Below, piece by piece: positions 25,002 through 34,132 of a stretch of DNA of 64,000 nt. The notes beneath the pieces were generated by a model that was given only the letters and a program-made list of their open reading frames with translations, ran no database searches and was not told the origin of the DNA. The stretch is from the NCBI RefSeq assembly GCF_021223605.1, contig NZ_CP075175.1, positions 558,001-622,000 of the forward strand. The letters run 5' to 3'. The position numbers were made by a program, and so were the translations under genes. Positions within the stretch are counted from its first letter, which is position 1; every line of letters begins with the position of its first letter. The DNA comes from Paenibacillus sp. 481 (lineage in GTDB: Bacteria > Bacillota > Bacilli > Paenibacillales > Paenibacillaceae).

Positions 25002-25679
25002 ATGTGCGGAAGATTTACGTTAACGGTATCGTTGGAAGAATTGATGGCTTATTACGAAATCGAGGAAGTCGGTTCCGCGACTCACACGCCGCGCTATAAT
25101 ATCGCTCCGAGCCAATCGGTAACCGCAGTTATTCATGATGGAACGAAGCTGCGTCTCGGTCCACTGCGGTGGGGGCTCGTGCCATCTTGGGCACAGGACG
25201 ACAAGCTTGCATGGAGGACGATAAACGCCCGTTCGGAGACGCTGCGGGACAAGCCTGCATTCCGAACGCCGTTTCAGCGCAAACGCTGCCTTATTCCGAC
25301 GGATGGCTTCTATGAATGGAAACAGGAAGCCGACGGCAGCAAGCAGCCGATGCGTATCGTGCTTCAAGAGCGGAAGCTGTTCAGCATGGCAGGTCTATAC
25401 GATACGTGGATCAATGATAAAGGCGAAAAGGTAAGCACCTGCACCATTATTACGACGACACCGAACAGCACGATGGAGCCGATTCATGACCGGATGCCTG
25501 TCATTTTGTCGCAAGCCGAGGAAAGACAGTGGCTTGACCGCCGTGTAACCGACACGGAGCAGCTACAAGCCCTACTAAAACCTTGCCCATCTACATGGTT
25601 GAACGCCTATCCGGTAGATCGCCAAGTAGGCAACGTCCGTGTCGACTCCCCTGCTTGCATAGAGCCCATTCATGGATAG
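25002..25679 (+). CDS. yedK: SOS response-associated peptidase YedK/HMCES (SRAP)
   Basis: A 225-residue SRAP protein. Met1 is followed by catalytic Cys2 (MCGRFTLT), which after Met removal forms a covalent thiazolidine with abasic sites in single-stranded DNA. Other conserved parts: PRYNIAPSQ, LRWGLVPSWA, INARSET, PTDGFYEWK (catalytic Glu) and PIHDRMPVIL (catalytic His). It shields abasic sites during replication. AGGAGG lies upstream of the ATG at about 12 nt. No LexA box was seen in front. It is monocistronic with its own terminator. Confidence 0.94.
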   Translation: MCGRFTLTVSLEELMAYYEIEEVGSATHTPRYNIAPSQSVTAVIHDGTKLRLGPLRWGLVPSWAQDDKLAWRTINARSETLRDKPAFRTPFQRKRCLIPTDGFYEWKQEADGSKQPMRIVLQERKLFSMAGLYDTWINDKGEKVSTCTIITTTPNSTMEPIHDRMPVILSQAEERQWLDRRVTDTEQLQALLKPCPSTWLNAYPVDRQVGNVRVDSPACIEPIHG

Positions 25680-25686
25680 AAAAAAG

Positions 25687-25707
25687 AGCCGACAACTAGT
25701 CGACTCT
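25687..25707 (+). terminator. Terminator of the YedK gene
   Basis: Stem GAGCCGAC/GTCGACTC with one mismatch and a 5-nt loop, followed by TTTT, beginning 8 nt after the stop codon. Six A precede the stem, so it may also work on the minus strand. Confidence 0.75.
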
Positions 25708-25751
25708 TTTGCTACCCATTTTCATGCAATTTTACCCACTGCTACAAGCCA

Positions 25752-26039
25752 TTAGCGGAACATCCCCCATAACTTGAGCAGATGGAGCGTGCTATTCGGG
25801 TCAATTTTTTGACTAATAATAAATTGTACGATGTGTTCTTCCTGCTGCTCGCTTATTTGCTCATTGAGTACATGCGCCACTTGACGAAGCAGGCGGCGTA
25901 CCGCAACACGATTTTGCAAATCTGCTTTTGTAACGCCATGCACCGTCGTTTTAACTCGTTCCTTCAGGGCAGGATTGCGCATCTTCGTTTTAATCCGCTC
26001 CACAAGCTGCGGGTTGATACCATACTGAACATAGCTCAT
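25752..26039 (-). CDS. spoVIF: Stage VI sporulation protein F (YjcC-like)
   Basis: A 95-residue protein resembling SpoVIF, a late mother-cell factor needed for coat assembly in B. subtilis. The central part (VRRLLRQVAHVLNEQISEQQEEHIVQ) and C-terminus (IDPNSTLHLLKLW) fit the family pattern of a short helical protein. GGAGG precedes ATG at 26039 by 11 nt; a GTG 12 nt further upstream overlaps that Shine-Dalgarno and is less likely. It supports a sporulating host. Identification rests on memory of the family pattern. Confidence 0.7.
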   Translation of the reverse strand: MSYVQYGINPQLVERIKTKMRNPALKERVKTTVHGVTKADLQNRVAVRRLLRQVAHVLNEQISEQQEEHIVQFIISQKIDPNSTLHLLKLWGMFR

Positions 26040-26181
26040 CGGGTCAAGCACCTCCGAAACTCAGGCTTTCACCGCTTAATCGACTCACATCGTACACATG
26101 ATCAAGCTATGAAAGCTAGATTATGTTTCAATATATGCCTGCTTGCTTGTCAGCTATCCGCCCGATTTTCTGTGCGAACGG

Positions 26182-28230
26182 TTAATCGACCACTTCCCCT
26201 TGGAACAGCTGCTCCCGTTGCAGCACTTCCCGTAGAGACGCGTACTCAGGAGATGTCCAGAACAGCTCTGCGCCGACTAGCGCTGCCGCATCATCACGCG
26301 CCTGCTCCAATACAGAGAAGTCACTCGCCATGTCGGCAACTTTAAAATCAGGCATACCACTCTGCTTCGTGCCGAAGAAATCGCCTGGACCACGCAGCTC
26401 CAAATCGCGCTGTGACAGTTCAAAGCCGTCTTCCGTCTCCGTCATAATACGCATCCGCTCTTGACCGACTTCCGACTTCGGATCGGCAATAAGCACGCAA
26501 TAAGACTGATGCTCGCCCCGGCCGACACGACCACGCAGCTGATGCAGCTGCGAGAGGCCGAACCGCTCAGCGTCCATCACGACCATTAACGTTGAGTTCG
26601 GCACATCGACGCCGACCTCGATAACGGTCGTCGAGACGAGTACATGTGTCTCGCCTGCACTAAACAAGCGCATGACCTCATCTTTTTCTGTCGCTGACAT
26701 CCGACCGTGCAAGAGCCCCACTGCTAGATCTGGCAGTGCTTGCTGCATTTGGATGTGCACATCGATTGCATTTTGCACGTCCAGCTTGTCCGATTCTTCG
26801 ATGAGCGGACAAATGACGTAAGCTTGCCGGCCTGCGGACACTTCCCGCCGAATAAAGCCTAGGACACGGTCAAGCAGTTCGTGCTTGACCCAATACGTCT
26901 TAATCGGCTTACGCCCGGCCGGACGCTCACGAATGGACGACACTTCCATATCGCCGAAAGCCGTAATCGCCAACGTACGTGGAATTGGCGTCGCCGTCAT
27001 CGTTAGCACGTCCGGATTTAAGCCTTTGCGGCGCAGCACACTGCGTTGATTCACACCGAAGCGGTGCTGCTCATCTGTAACGACAAGGCTTAAGCGCGGA
27101 AAATGCACGCCCTCTTGGATGAGAGCTTGCGTGCCGACCACGATGTCGACCACGCCCTCTTGCATAGCAGCAAGCACATCACGACGCTTGCGACCTGTCA
27201 AGCTGCCTGTAAGCAGCATGACTTGAATGCCGTGCGGCTCAAACAGCCGCGATAACGAACGCATATGCTGCTCCGCCAAAATTTCGGTCGGCACCATAAG
27301 CGCACCTTGAAAGCCTGCCTTTACAGCCGCGTATAGCGCGACAGCGGCCACAACCGTCTTACCCGAGCCAACATCGCCTTGCAACAGACGGTTCATGCCA
27401 TACGGTGACCGCATATCGCTTAATATAGCGGTCACCGCTTGCTTCTGACCTTCGGTCAGCTCGAATGGCAAGCTGCGCACAAACTGTCGCACCGTCGCAT
27501 TGTCCACTTCGTGAGCGACCCCGTCAGAACGCTCGCGAGTGATTGCGCGAAACGCGTGCAACTTTAGCTGAAACAAAAATAATTCCTCATACACCATACG
27601 CCGACGCGCTTGCTTGCCCTCATCCGTATTCTGCGGCTGATGCATCGTGCGTACAGCCATCTTCCGCGGCATGAGGCGATAGCGCCGCACAAGTTCCCCA
27701 GGCAGTATTTCGGGAATGGCTTCCCCAAATTGCTGCAACGTCTGGGTAATCGTCTTACGCATCCACGTCTGCGTAATTTTCCCTCCGACCGAATAGACCG
27801 GTTGCAGGGTGTCGACGCGACTGTTTCCTTTGTCCGGGAACTCAGAGGACGAGACCGTCAATTGTAGACGACGCTGATCCCATTTCCCAGTAAGCACGAT
27901 ATCTCGTCCTTGCGTTAATTGTTCACGTAAATACGGGCGGTTGAACCATGTCGCGGTAACGAGCCAAGATTCAATCATGACACGGCACGACAATTTCGAT
28001 TTACGACCAAATCGCTGTGTGATCGGCTCACTCATAATACGACCTGTGACCGTAATTTTTTCTCCATCTTTAACATCACTTAACTGGCGAAGGCGGTAAT
28101 CTTCATAACGGAACGGAAAATAATTAAGCATATCTTCGACTGTAAAAATGCCAAAGGCGTGAAGCTCTTGTTGTTTCAAAGCGCTCACGCCTTTAATCAT
28201 CGTCACTGGACATTGCTGTAAATCAATCAT
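26182..28230 (-). CDS. recG: ATP-dependent DNA helicase RecG
   Basis: A 682-residue RecG of normal length. An N-terminal wedge/OB domain (INKGV-like MIKGVSAL, FPFRYEDYR, then LTGKW) binds branched DNA. The helicase part has Walker A in GDVGSGKTVVA, a DEQH box (VTDEQHRFGV), TATPIPRTLA, and motif VI QLRGRVGRGEHQSY. It remodels stalled forks and Holliday junctions. It is upstream of the fap/fab genes in B. subtilis; here SpoVIF comes next. The degV gene ends just upstream with its own terminator, so recG may have a separate promoter. Confidence 0.97.
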   Translation of the reverse strand: MIDLQQCPVTMIKGVSALKQQELHAFGIFTVEDMLNYFPFRYEDYRLRQLSDVKDGEKITVTGRIMSEPITQRFGRKSKLSCRVMIESWLVTATWFNRPYLREQLTQGRDIVLTGKWDQRRLQLTVSSSEFPDKGNSRVDTLQPVYSVGGKITQTWMRKTITQTLQQFGEAIPEILPGELVRRYRLMPRKMAVRTMHQPQNTDEGKQARRRMVYEELFLFQLKLHAFRAITRERSDGVAHEVDNATVRQFVRSLPFELTEGQKQAVTAILSDMRSPYGMNRLLQGDVGSGKTVVAAVALYAAVKAGFQGALMVPTEILAEQHMRSLSRLFEPHGIQVMLLTGSLTGRKRRDVLAAMQEGVVDIVVGTQALIQEGVHFPRLSLVVTDEQHRFGVNQRSVLRRKGLNPDVLTMTATPIPRTLAITAFGDMEVSSIRERPAGRKPIKTYWVKHELLDRVLGFIRREVSAGRQAYVICPLIEESDKLDVQNAIDVHIQMQQALPDLAVGLLHGRMSATEKDEVMRLFSAGETHVLVSTTVIEVGVDVPNSTLMVVMDAERFGLSQLHQLRGRVGRGEHQSYCVLIADPKSEVGQERMRIMTETEDGFELSQRDLELRGPGDFFGTKQSGMPDFKVADMASDFSVLEQARDDAAALVGAELFWTSPEYASLREVLQREQLFQGEVVD

Positions 28231-28258
28231 GGGCTAAAGTCTTCCCAATCTAGACGAA

Positions 28259-28280
28259 AAGGCGGGCAATTGCCCGCCTT
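28259..28280 (-). terminator. Terminator abutting the degV stop codon
   Basis: A perfect 22-bp palindrome AAGGCGGGCAATTGCCCGCCTT followed on the minus strand by TTCGT. Its first bases overlap the TAA stop of degV. Confidence 0.8.
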
Positions 28281-29133
28281 ACTTCGCCTCCCACATGATG
28301 GACAGAGCTACACCGTGCCCCACATGCGTGCCTACAACAGGTCCAATTACATTATAGTCCAGTGAACGAACATCAAAGTTCGCCTGTATGCTTGTTAATA
28401 ATTCATCCGCTGCCGCTTTATCGTTAGAATAACCGATAACAACATGTACCGGCTTTCCTTCAAAATCACGCTTCAGTAACTCAACAACACGCGCCACTGC
28501 CTTCTTATGACCGCGTACCTTGTCCACTGAATTCACTTGGCCTTCATCGTCAATCGACAATATCGGCTTAATGTTAAGTAAAGTACCAAACAAGGCTGCT
28601 GCCTTGCCGATACGACCGCCTTTTTGCAGGAACTCCAACGTATCTACGAGGAAATACAGCTTTCGATCGCTCTGCAAGCGTTCGATTTCAGCTAATATTT
28701 CTTCGCTTGAACGTCCTTCCTCCGCCATTTTAGCTGCCGTAATGACGAGTAAGCCGAAGCCGTACGTTGCCGACCTAGAGTCGATCACCGTAATATTAGC
28801 TTCTTCTTCCATCATATTTTTTGCTAGAACGGCCGATTGGTAAGTCCCGCTCATCGCCGCTGATAAGTGTATGGAAATAATTTGCGTGTCAGGTTCCTTG
28901 TTCAAACGTTTATAAACGTCTAGAAACTCGACAGGTGATGGCTGAGACGTTGTCGGCAGCTGCGCTGCTTGAGACAACTTGCCGTAAAACTCCTCGGCTT
29001 GAATCGTAACCGCGTCCTTGTACATTTCTTGTCCAAAATGAACTTTAAGTGGCACCATTTCAATCCCGTAACGTTCCCGCAGTTCGAGCGAAATATCCGC
29101 CGTACTATCCGTCACTATCCGAATGCTAGCCAT
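28279..29133 (-). CDS. DegV family fatty-acid-binding protein (FakB-like)
   Basis: A 284-residue DegV protein. The N-terminal IVTDSTADIS, the LPTTSQPSP loop, ISIHLSAAMSGTYQSA and the C-terminal HVGHGVALSI motif are all present. Family members bind a fatty acid that FakA phosphorylates to acyl-phosphate for phospholipid synthesis. The fakA gene ends 21 nt upstream on the same strand, so the two probably form a working pair. Length is normal. Confidence 0.93.
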   Translation of the reverse strand: MASIRIVTDSTADISLELRERYGIEMVPLKVHFGQEMYKDAVTIQAEEFYGKLSQAAQLPTTSQPSPVEFLDVYKRLNKEPDTQIISIHLSAAMSGTYQSAVLAKNMMEEEANITVIDSRSATYGFGLLVITAAKMAEEGRSSEEILAEIERLQSDRKLYFLVDTLEFLQKGGRIGKAAALFGTLLNIKPILSIDDEGQVNSVDKVRGHKKAVARVVELLKRDFEGKPVHVVIGYSNDKAAADELLTSIQANFDVRSLDYNVIGPVVGTHVGHGVALSIMWEAK

Positions 29134-29154
29134 CGGCTCTCCCCCATTTCTGTA

Positions 29155-30912
29155 CTACTCTACAGAAATAATGTAACAATAAATTGGCTGGCCACCTTGA
29201 TGTACGTCCACTTCAACATCAGGATAATTGTCGCTTACCCAAGCTACAAGTTCCTCTGTATCCGTGTCATTTGCGTCTTCGCCCGACAAGATCGTTACCA
29301 TTTCTCCGCCATCAGCTACCATCTTCGTGATGAGCTGTTGACATGTTTCAAGCAATTGCTCGGTTGTTGCAACAATTTTACCTTCAGCAATTCCGATATA
29401 GTTACCTGCTTTAATATCTAAATCGTCAAATGTCGTATCGCGAACCGCATACGTCACTTGACCAGAACGAACGTTAGCAATAGCCTCGTCCATCGACGAA
29501 GTATTTACTTCAAGGTTTTCCTCTTCTTTGAACGCGAGCACTGCCGCAATGCCTTGCGGAATCGTCTTGCTTGTAATGACCGTTACGTTGCGATCAACGA
29601 TATCAGCAGCCTGTTTGGCAGCAAGTACGATGTTCGAGTTGTTAGGCAAAATGTAAATGTGATCAGCCGTAATCGACTCAATCGCTTCGACAAAATCTTG
29701 CGTACTCGGATTCATCGTCTGTCCACCGGACAATACAATATCAACACCTAGGCTCGTAAAAATATCACGAATGCCATCGCCCATCGCGACTGCAATAAAT
29801 CCGTAAGGTGCTAATTCATCTGCTGGCGGCTCTGCAATTACTGCGTGATCCGTTACTTCAGCTGTTGGCATATCCGCAAACATGTCTGGTAACGCGGACA
29901 CTTCTGCATGTTCAGCATCTAGCAATTCACGATGTTGCTCACGCATATTCAAAATATGAATTTGAATCAGTTCACCATGCTGCATCGCCAAGTCAAGCAC
30001 TTCACCTGGAAGACGGGAATGCACATGCACTTTAACAATTTCATCGTCAGGAATAACAATGATAGAATCACCATTTTTAGCAAGCGCTTTTCGGAATGCA
30101 GCTTCATCAAATGGACGTGCTGAAGCTGCTGTACGGTCAATGAAAAATTCCATATCATATAAAAATTCAATGTCTTCCGTATTCAGCTTCGCTTGTGCAG
30201 ATGTAGGTGTTTCACGATGTACGACAGGAGTCGCTACTTTAAAGGCTTGTCCAACTTCCGTTGTAGAAGCTGCTTCACCCGTAAATGCGCCTTCTTCCGA
30301 CTCCAACACCCGCAAAAATCCTTCATAAATGTAAACAAGGCCTTGTCCACCGGAGTCAACAACACCTACCTGCTTCAATACCGGCAACAAGTCCGGTGTC
30401 TTCGCGAGCGCTTCATTGGCTTTAGCCAACACTTCACGCATTAATTCAACTACATCTGGAGTCCGGCGTGCAATCGCAACTGCATGCTTACCTGCTTCTT
30501 TAGCTACTGTCAAAATGGTACCCTCAACAGGCTTGACTACTGCTTTATAAGCCGTGTCCACACCGCTCTGCAACGCATTGGCGAATTGGACTGCATTTAT
30601 TTCATCAAGACCAGCAACACCACGGCTAAAGCCACGGAATAGCTGCGACAAAATAACGCCGGAGTTGCCACGTGCGCCCATAAGCAGCCCCTTGGACAAT
30701 ACCTCCGCCGACTTGGAAATAGACGGCGACATCTTCGCTTTAAGCTCCGCTACACCCGCTGTCATCGTTAAGTTCATATTCGTTCCCGTATCTCCATCTG
30801 GTACCGGAAACACGTTCAATGCATTAACGTATTCGGCATGCCGATTAAGTGCATCCGCTCCGCCCAGCACCATATTGGAAAACTGTGTCCCATTTAAAGA
30901 ACGCTTGTTCAA
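29155..30912 (-). CDS. fakA: Fatty acid kinase FakA (YloV, DAK2 domain)
   Basis: A 585-residue protein. The N-terminal DAK2/DhaL ATP-binding domain carries NVFPVPDGDTGTNMNLT and GARGNSGVILSQ; the middle domain has a conserved VHVHSRLPGEVL segment; a DegV-like C-terminal domain follows (VALSGGQTMNPS-like LSGGQTMNPST, ILPNNSNIVL). It phosphorylates fatty acids presented by DegV-type proteins. It sits directly after asp23, as in B. subtilis (yloU-yloV). Complete, no odd features. Confidence 0.95.
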   Translation of the reverse strand: MNKRSLNGTQFSNMVLGGADALNRHAEYVNALNVFPVPDGDTGTNMNLTMTAGVAELKAKMSPSISKSAEVLSKGLLMGARGNSGVILSQLFRGFSRGVAGLDEINAVQFANALQSGVDTAYKAVVKPVEGTILTVAKEAGKHAVAIARRTPDVVELMREVLAKANEALAKTPDLLPVLKQVGVVDSGGQGLVYIYEGFLRVLESEEGAFTGEAASTTEVGQAFKVATPVVHRETPTSAQAKLNTEDIEFLYDMEFFIDRTAASARPFDEAAFRKALAKNGDSIIVIPDDEIVKVHVHSRLPGEVLDLAMQHGELIQIHILNMREQHRELLDAEHAEVSALPDMFADMPTAEVTDHAVIAEPPADELAPYGFIAVAMGDGIRDIFTSLGVDIVLSGGQTMNPSTQDFVEAIESITADHIYILPNNSNIVLAAKQAADIVDRNVTVITSKTIPQGIAAVLAFKEEENLEVNTSSMDEAIANVRSGQVTYAVRDTTFDDLDIKAGNYIGIAEGKIVATTEQLLETCQQLITKMVADGGEMVTILSGEDANDTDTEELVAWVSDNYPDVEVDVHQGGQPIYCYIISVE

Positions 30913-30927
30913 AGGATATTCCCCTTC

Positions 30928-31299
30928 CTAGCTTGATACACGCACATCCTGCACAAAAATGTTGACCTGCTCTACTTGCAGACCGACAACATCATTAAGT
31001 ACATATTTAACTTTAACTTGAATGTTGTGCGCTACTTCAGAAATTTTCGTTCCATAGCTAACGACCGTATATAAATCTATATGCAGTGCCTCTTGTTCAC
31101 GTCGCACTTCGACGCCACGTGACAAATTCTCACGTCCGAGCAGTTCAGCAATTCCATCTTTTAATTGCTTTCGTGATGCCATGCCAACAAGACCGTAGCA
31201 TTCCATAGCTGCCGAGCCTGCAATAACAGCTACCACTTCATCGGAAATATTTACTTTTCCTAATTCTGTACCGAGTTCAATGCCCATGGGTTCGTTCAC
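30928..31299 (-). CDS. yloU: Asp23/Gls24 family envelope stress protein (YloU)
   Basis: A 123-residue Asp23 protein. The pattern LGKVNISDEVVAVIAGSAAMECYGLVGM, then IDLYTVVSYGTKISEVA, and the C-terminal VNIFVQDVRV is characteristic. Members are membrane-associated and linked to envelope stress in Firmicutes. It starts the asp23-fakA-degV transcript and is divergent from rpmB. The 158-bp gap upstream presumably holds both promoters. Confidence 0.92.
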   Translation of the reverse strand: MNEPMGIELGTELGKVNISDEVVAVIAGSAAMECYGLVGMASRKQLKDGIAELLGRENLSRGVEVRREQEALHIDLYTVVSYGTKISEVAHNIQVKVKYVLNDVVGLQVEQVNIFVQDVRVSS

Positions 31300-31374
31300 C
31301 CCTTTTCGAGTATTATGGACTAATCACCATTGTACTATAAGAGAAAACAGAAATAAACAAAGTTTTTGATTTGG

Positions 31375-31404
31375 TTGACGAGAGATTTTAACATATGGTA
31401 TCAT
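31375..31404 (+). promoter_or_regulatory. SigA-type promoter of rpmB
   Basis: TTGACG at 31375-31380 and TATCAT at 31399-31404 with 18-bp spacing, 53 bp before the rpmB start codon, in AT-rich DNA. Confidence 0.6.
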
Positions 31405-31457
31405 ATTTGAGTATTTGATTGTATGCAGGGTTGTTTTGGGACAAGGAGGTGTAAGGC

Positions 31458-31646
31458 ATGGCTCGCAAATGTTATATTACGGGGAAAAAACCTGGATCGG
31501 GAAACAATAACTCCCACGCGAACAACAAAACGCGTCGCACTTGGGGCGTAAACGTTCAGAAAGTTCGCATTTTGGTTGATGGTAAACCTAAACGCGTCTA
31601 CGTGAGCACGCGCGCATTGAAAGCAGGTAAAGTGACTCGCGTCTAA
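31458..31646 (+). CDS. rpmB: Ribosomal protein bL28
   Basis: A 62-residue L28. It begins [17 protein letters not shown], with SHANNKTRR in the middle and [14 protein letters not shown] near the end. No CxxC zinc motif pair is present, so it is the zinc-free form apart from the single early Cys. AAGGAGG lies 6 nt before the ATG. It is transcribed alone against the surrounding genes, the same arrangement as in B. subtilis between spoVM and yloU. Confidence 0.97.
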   Translation: MARKCYITGKKPGSGNNNSHANNKTRRTWGVNVQKVRILVDGKPKRVYVSTRALKAGKVTRV

Positions 31647-31664
31647 TCCCATGCACTATATACA

Positions 31665-31691
31665 AAAAGCACCTTTCTAGGTGCTTTTTTG
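31665..31691 (+). terminator. Terminator of rpmB
   Basis: Stem AAAAAGCACC/GGTGCTTTTT with a 6-nt loop, T-rich 3' end, about 18 nt after the stop. The symmetric A/T arms allow it to act on the spoVM transcript too. Confidence 0.9.
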
Positions 31692-31804
31692 CGTTGCCGA
31701 CTCCGTATTGTATACATTTGCATGTGGATCACTTCGCTTTAGACGGTTGTGGAACAATTAGGGGATGGATGGTTACGGATTCAGCTCAATGCCGCCGCGA
31801 AGCA

Positions 31805-31885
31805 TCAATTTTTTTGGAACGTATTCAGTATCGCCTTTACGAAACCTCCCAAAAATTTAGGCAGCTTAAAAGTATAAAACTTCAT
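31805..31885 (-). CDS. spoVM: Stage V sporulation protein M
   Basis: A 26-residue peptide read directly from the minus strand: begins MKFYTFKLPKFLGG and ends NTFQKN. This is an amphipathic helix nearly identical in pattern to B. subtilis SpoVM, which senses the convex forespore membrane and anchors SpoIVA for coat assembly; the conserved KLPKFLGG with its helix-bending Pro is present. GAGGAGGG stands 6 nt before the ATG. The position between rpmB and the rpe/rsgA genes is the same as in B. subtilis. It proves the host sporulates or descends from a sporulating lineage. Confidence 0.96.
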   Translation of the reverse strand: MKFYTFKLPKFLGGFVKAILNTFQKN

Positions 31886-32092
31886 TTTCCACCCTCCTCG
31901 TCGTTCTCATCCTACCCTGTTGTCCATGCTATTCATCTTGCCCTTCTAATCAACTCGATGAACTAACGAACCGAACGAAAAAAGCTGTAGGAAATCGCGC
32001 TTTGCTCATGTAACCATCATATGCCAAATTAGAACACCGTATGCCTAGGCAAATGCCCAAAAAGCCTAAAATGCCTGAAATACCTAAAAAAA
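31886..32092. other. Upstream region of spoVM with short degenerate repeats
   Basis: About 200 bp without a credible gene. At 32041-32088 a CCTAAA/GCCT motif recurs every 10-12 bp (GCCTAGGC, GCCTAAAATGCCTGAAATACCTAAA). The spoVM promoter, probably read by a mother-cell sigma factor, must be here, but I cannot assign it. Confidence 0.45.
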
Positions 32093-32120
32093 ACGGGCAG
32101 CGAAAATGTCCGCTACCCGT
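32093..32120 (-). terminator. Terminator after the small membrane protein gene
   Basis: On the minus strand ACGGGTAGCG/CGCTGCCCGT with one mismatch and 8-nt loop, followed by a run of seven or more T. It closes the prpC-prkC-rsgA-rpe transcript and separates it from spoVM. Confidence 0.85.
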
Positions 32121-32155
32121 GAATAGAATACGTCCATACACGCATCCGCTGTGAG

Positions 32156-32419
32156 CTATATCGCTACGCCTGGTAGCTTATTCGTATGAATAACCATCGC
32201 CATAAAAAATATGCTAACTAAGCAATATAGCACCGCCAGCGCGATAAACCCAAAGCGCATTTTACGCGTTTCGTAGCGTTTAAAAAAGCGAATGCCAAGT
32301 AAAAAAGCACCTAACGAGCACACTAAATTAAGCGGCAGCGGCAGAAATGGATACAATCCAACCAAAGATCCGCAAGCAAAACTGTAAAGTGTCAAAGATA
32401 ACGCCGTTCTCCCCGTCAC
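32156..32419 (-). CDS. Small membrane protein of unknown function
   Basis: An 87-residue protein with two strong hydrophobic helices (about 8-30 and 31-45 as a hairpin, then 56-77) separated by a basic loop RFFKRYETRKMR, so both ends probably face the same side or it spans three times. I do not recognise a family. GTG start with GAGAGGGG 10 nt upstream; an ATG in that spacer is out of frame. It lies 47 nt after rpe and before a terminator, in the place where B. subtilis has thiN. Confidence 0.6.
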   Translation of the reverse strand: MTGRTALSLTLYSFACGSLVGLYPFLPLPLNLVCSLGAFLLGIRFFKRYETRKMRFGFIALAVLYCLVSIFFMAMVIHTNKLPGVAI

Positions 32420-32466
32420 GAACGCATGTCCCCTCTCGCTACAAGCTCATCGTTGTCAATTATCGC

Positions 32467-33138
32467 TTATCGCTTCAAAGCCGCTTGTCCAGCTTGACGA
32501 ATGCGCTCGATTGCCTCTTGACGATCCTTAGCTCCGTACACAGCACTGCCTGCTACGAGCACGTCTGCACCCGCCTCAGCCACTAGCGCCGCTGTTTCCG
32601 CAGTAACACCGCCATCCACCTCAATATGCACATGCTGCAAATTGCGGGCGTCTAGCATGCTGCGCAGGCGACGAATTTTATCAAGTGTATTCTCGATAAA
32701 GCTTTGGCCGCCAAAGCCTGGGTTAACCGTCATAATAAGAACCATGTCCAAATCAGGCAGCACTTCCTCGATAGCGGATAGCGAAGTGCCCGGATTGAGC
32801 GCAACACCCGCCTTAACGCCGAGTTCTTTAATTTGATGAATAACGCGATGTAAATGCGGGCAAGCCTCCGCATGAACTGTAATCCAGTCTGCACCTGCTT
32901 TTGCGAAAGCAGGAATATATTTTTCTGGCTCAACAATCATCAAATGAACGTCAAGTGGCAGTTTCGTATGCGGACGAATCGCTTCTACGATAAGCGGACC
33001 GATCGTCAAGTTCGGCACGAAACGGCCATCCATTGCGTCAATATGAATCCAGTCTGCGCCGCCACGCTCAACATCTGCGATGTCAGCGCCAAGTTGTGCA
33101 AAGTCGGCGGATAAAATCGATGGTGCTATTTTAATCAT
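32467..33138 (-). CDS. rpe: Ribulose-phosphate 3-epimerase
   Basis: A 223-residue TIM-barrel enzyme of the pentose phosphate pathway interconverting ribulose-5-phosphate and xylulose-5-phosphate. Motifs: [10 protein letters not shown], the catalytic Asp region [30 protein letters not shown], and the catalytic Asp in EVDGGV. Its start is 1 nt after the rsgA stop, and GGAGG lies in the rsgA end, so they are coupled. Confidence 0.97.
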   Translation of the reverse strand: MIKIAPSILSADFAQLGADIADVERGGADWIHIDAMDGRFVPNLTIGPLIVEAIRPHTKLPLDVHLMIVEPEKYIPAFAKAGADWITVHAEACPHLHRVIHQIKELGVKAGVALNPGTSLSAIEEVLPDLDMVLIMTVNPGFGGQSFIENTLDKIRRLRSMLDARNLQHVHIEVDGGVTAETAALVAEAGADVLVAGSAVYGAKDRQEAIERIRQAGQAALKR

Positions 33139-33139
33139 G

Positions 33140-34057
33140 TCAGTACCTCCGCTTTTTTTCTTTCATTTCATTAAAAAAGATTAAATAGTGATCATAGCGC
33201 GACGAGGCGATTTCTCCAGCCTCTAGCGCCGTTTTTACGCGGCATCCAGGCTCATGAATATGCGTACAGCCGCGGAATTTGCAATCAGCAGCTAAAGGCT
33301 GAAACTCGCGGAAACACTCACTTAGCTGGTCAACACCAAGCTCAAGGAAATCAAGTTGGCTAAAGCCGGGCGTATCCGCGATGTATCCACCTTGCGGAAG
33401 CGGAATGAGCTCGACATGTCGTGTCGTATGCTTACCGCGTCCTAGCCTTTGGCTAATCTGATTCGTTTCAAGCGTAATGCCTGGTACCATCGCGTTAAGC
33501 AACGACGATTTCCCAACGCCAGATTGGCCAGCAAACACGCTCAGCTCATTAGCAAGCCGTTGTTGAACCCGATCGAAGCCCCAACCTGCACTAGCGCTCG
33601 TTGCAATGACTTCATAGCCAATCGCTTCGTAAAGGCGAATGTTATCTTCCATCTCGCTACGTGCTTTCGCTGCCTTTTCTGGTGGCAGCGAATCGATCAT
33701 GTCACATTTCGTCAAGATGATGACGACGTCGATTCCGGCATGTTCAATATGCACGAGGAACTTGTCCAATAGCTGACGATTAAACGCCGGTTCCATCACC
33801 GAAAAAACGAGCGCCGCCAGTTGAATGTTAGACACTGGCGGCCGAATAAGCTCACTCGTACGAGGAACAAGTTCATCTATGATGCCTTCCTCATTTTCTG
33901 TGACCAAAAAGACGACTCGATCCCCGACTAAAGGAGATTCGCCTCTTTTTTTGAAAATACCACGTGCTCGGCATTGAACGGTATGTGCAGCTGGCTCACC
34001 GTCCGGCTGCACATAATAATAACCGCTTAATGCTTTCACGATTAGACCTTCCGGCAT
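33140..34057 (-). CDS. rsgA: Ribosome small subunit GTPase RsgA (CpgA)
   Basis: A 305-residue circularly permuted GTPase. N-terminal OB fold, then G4 (ILTKCDMID), G1 ([12 protein letters not shown]), G3 (DTPGFSQL), and a zinc site [14 protein letters not shown] near 255-270. It tests late maturation of the 30S subunit. GGAGG lies 7 nt before ATG. It follows prkC, as in B. subtilis, where CpgA is a PrkC substrate. Confidence 0.97.
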   Translation of the reverse strand: MPEGLIVKALSGYYYVQPDGEPAAHTVQCRARGIFKKRGESPLVGDRVVFLVTENEEGIIDELVPRTSELIRPPVSNIQLAALVFSVMEPAFNRQLLDKFLVHIEHAGIDVVIILTKCDMIDSLPPEKAAKARSEMEDNIRLYEAIGYEVIATSASAGWGFDRVQQRLANELSVFAGQSGVGKSSLLNAMVPGITLETNQISQRLGRGKHTTRHVELIPLPQGGYIADTPGFSQLDFLELGVDQLSECFREFQPLAADCKFRGCTHIHEPGCRVKTALEAGEIASSRYDHYLIFFNEMKEKKRRY

Positions 34058-34132
34058 GTTGTACCCTCCGTTAATTTACGTGTCGTCACGTGACGTCATT
34101 GTTATGTCTCAATGGGTAACGTACAGGTTTGT

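Noticed and set aside
31950-32141. 63-codon minus-strand frame encoding a Gly/Ile/Leu repeat
   Set aside because: It crosses the terminator at 32093-32120 and results from short degenerate DNA repeats.
32420-32433. LexA-like sequence CGAACGCATGTCCC before the small membrane protein gene
   Set aside because: The right half-site is damaged, it overlaps the Shine-Dalgarno region, and the gene lies inside an operon.
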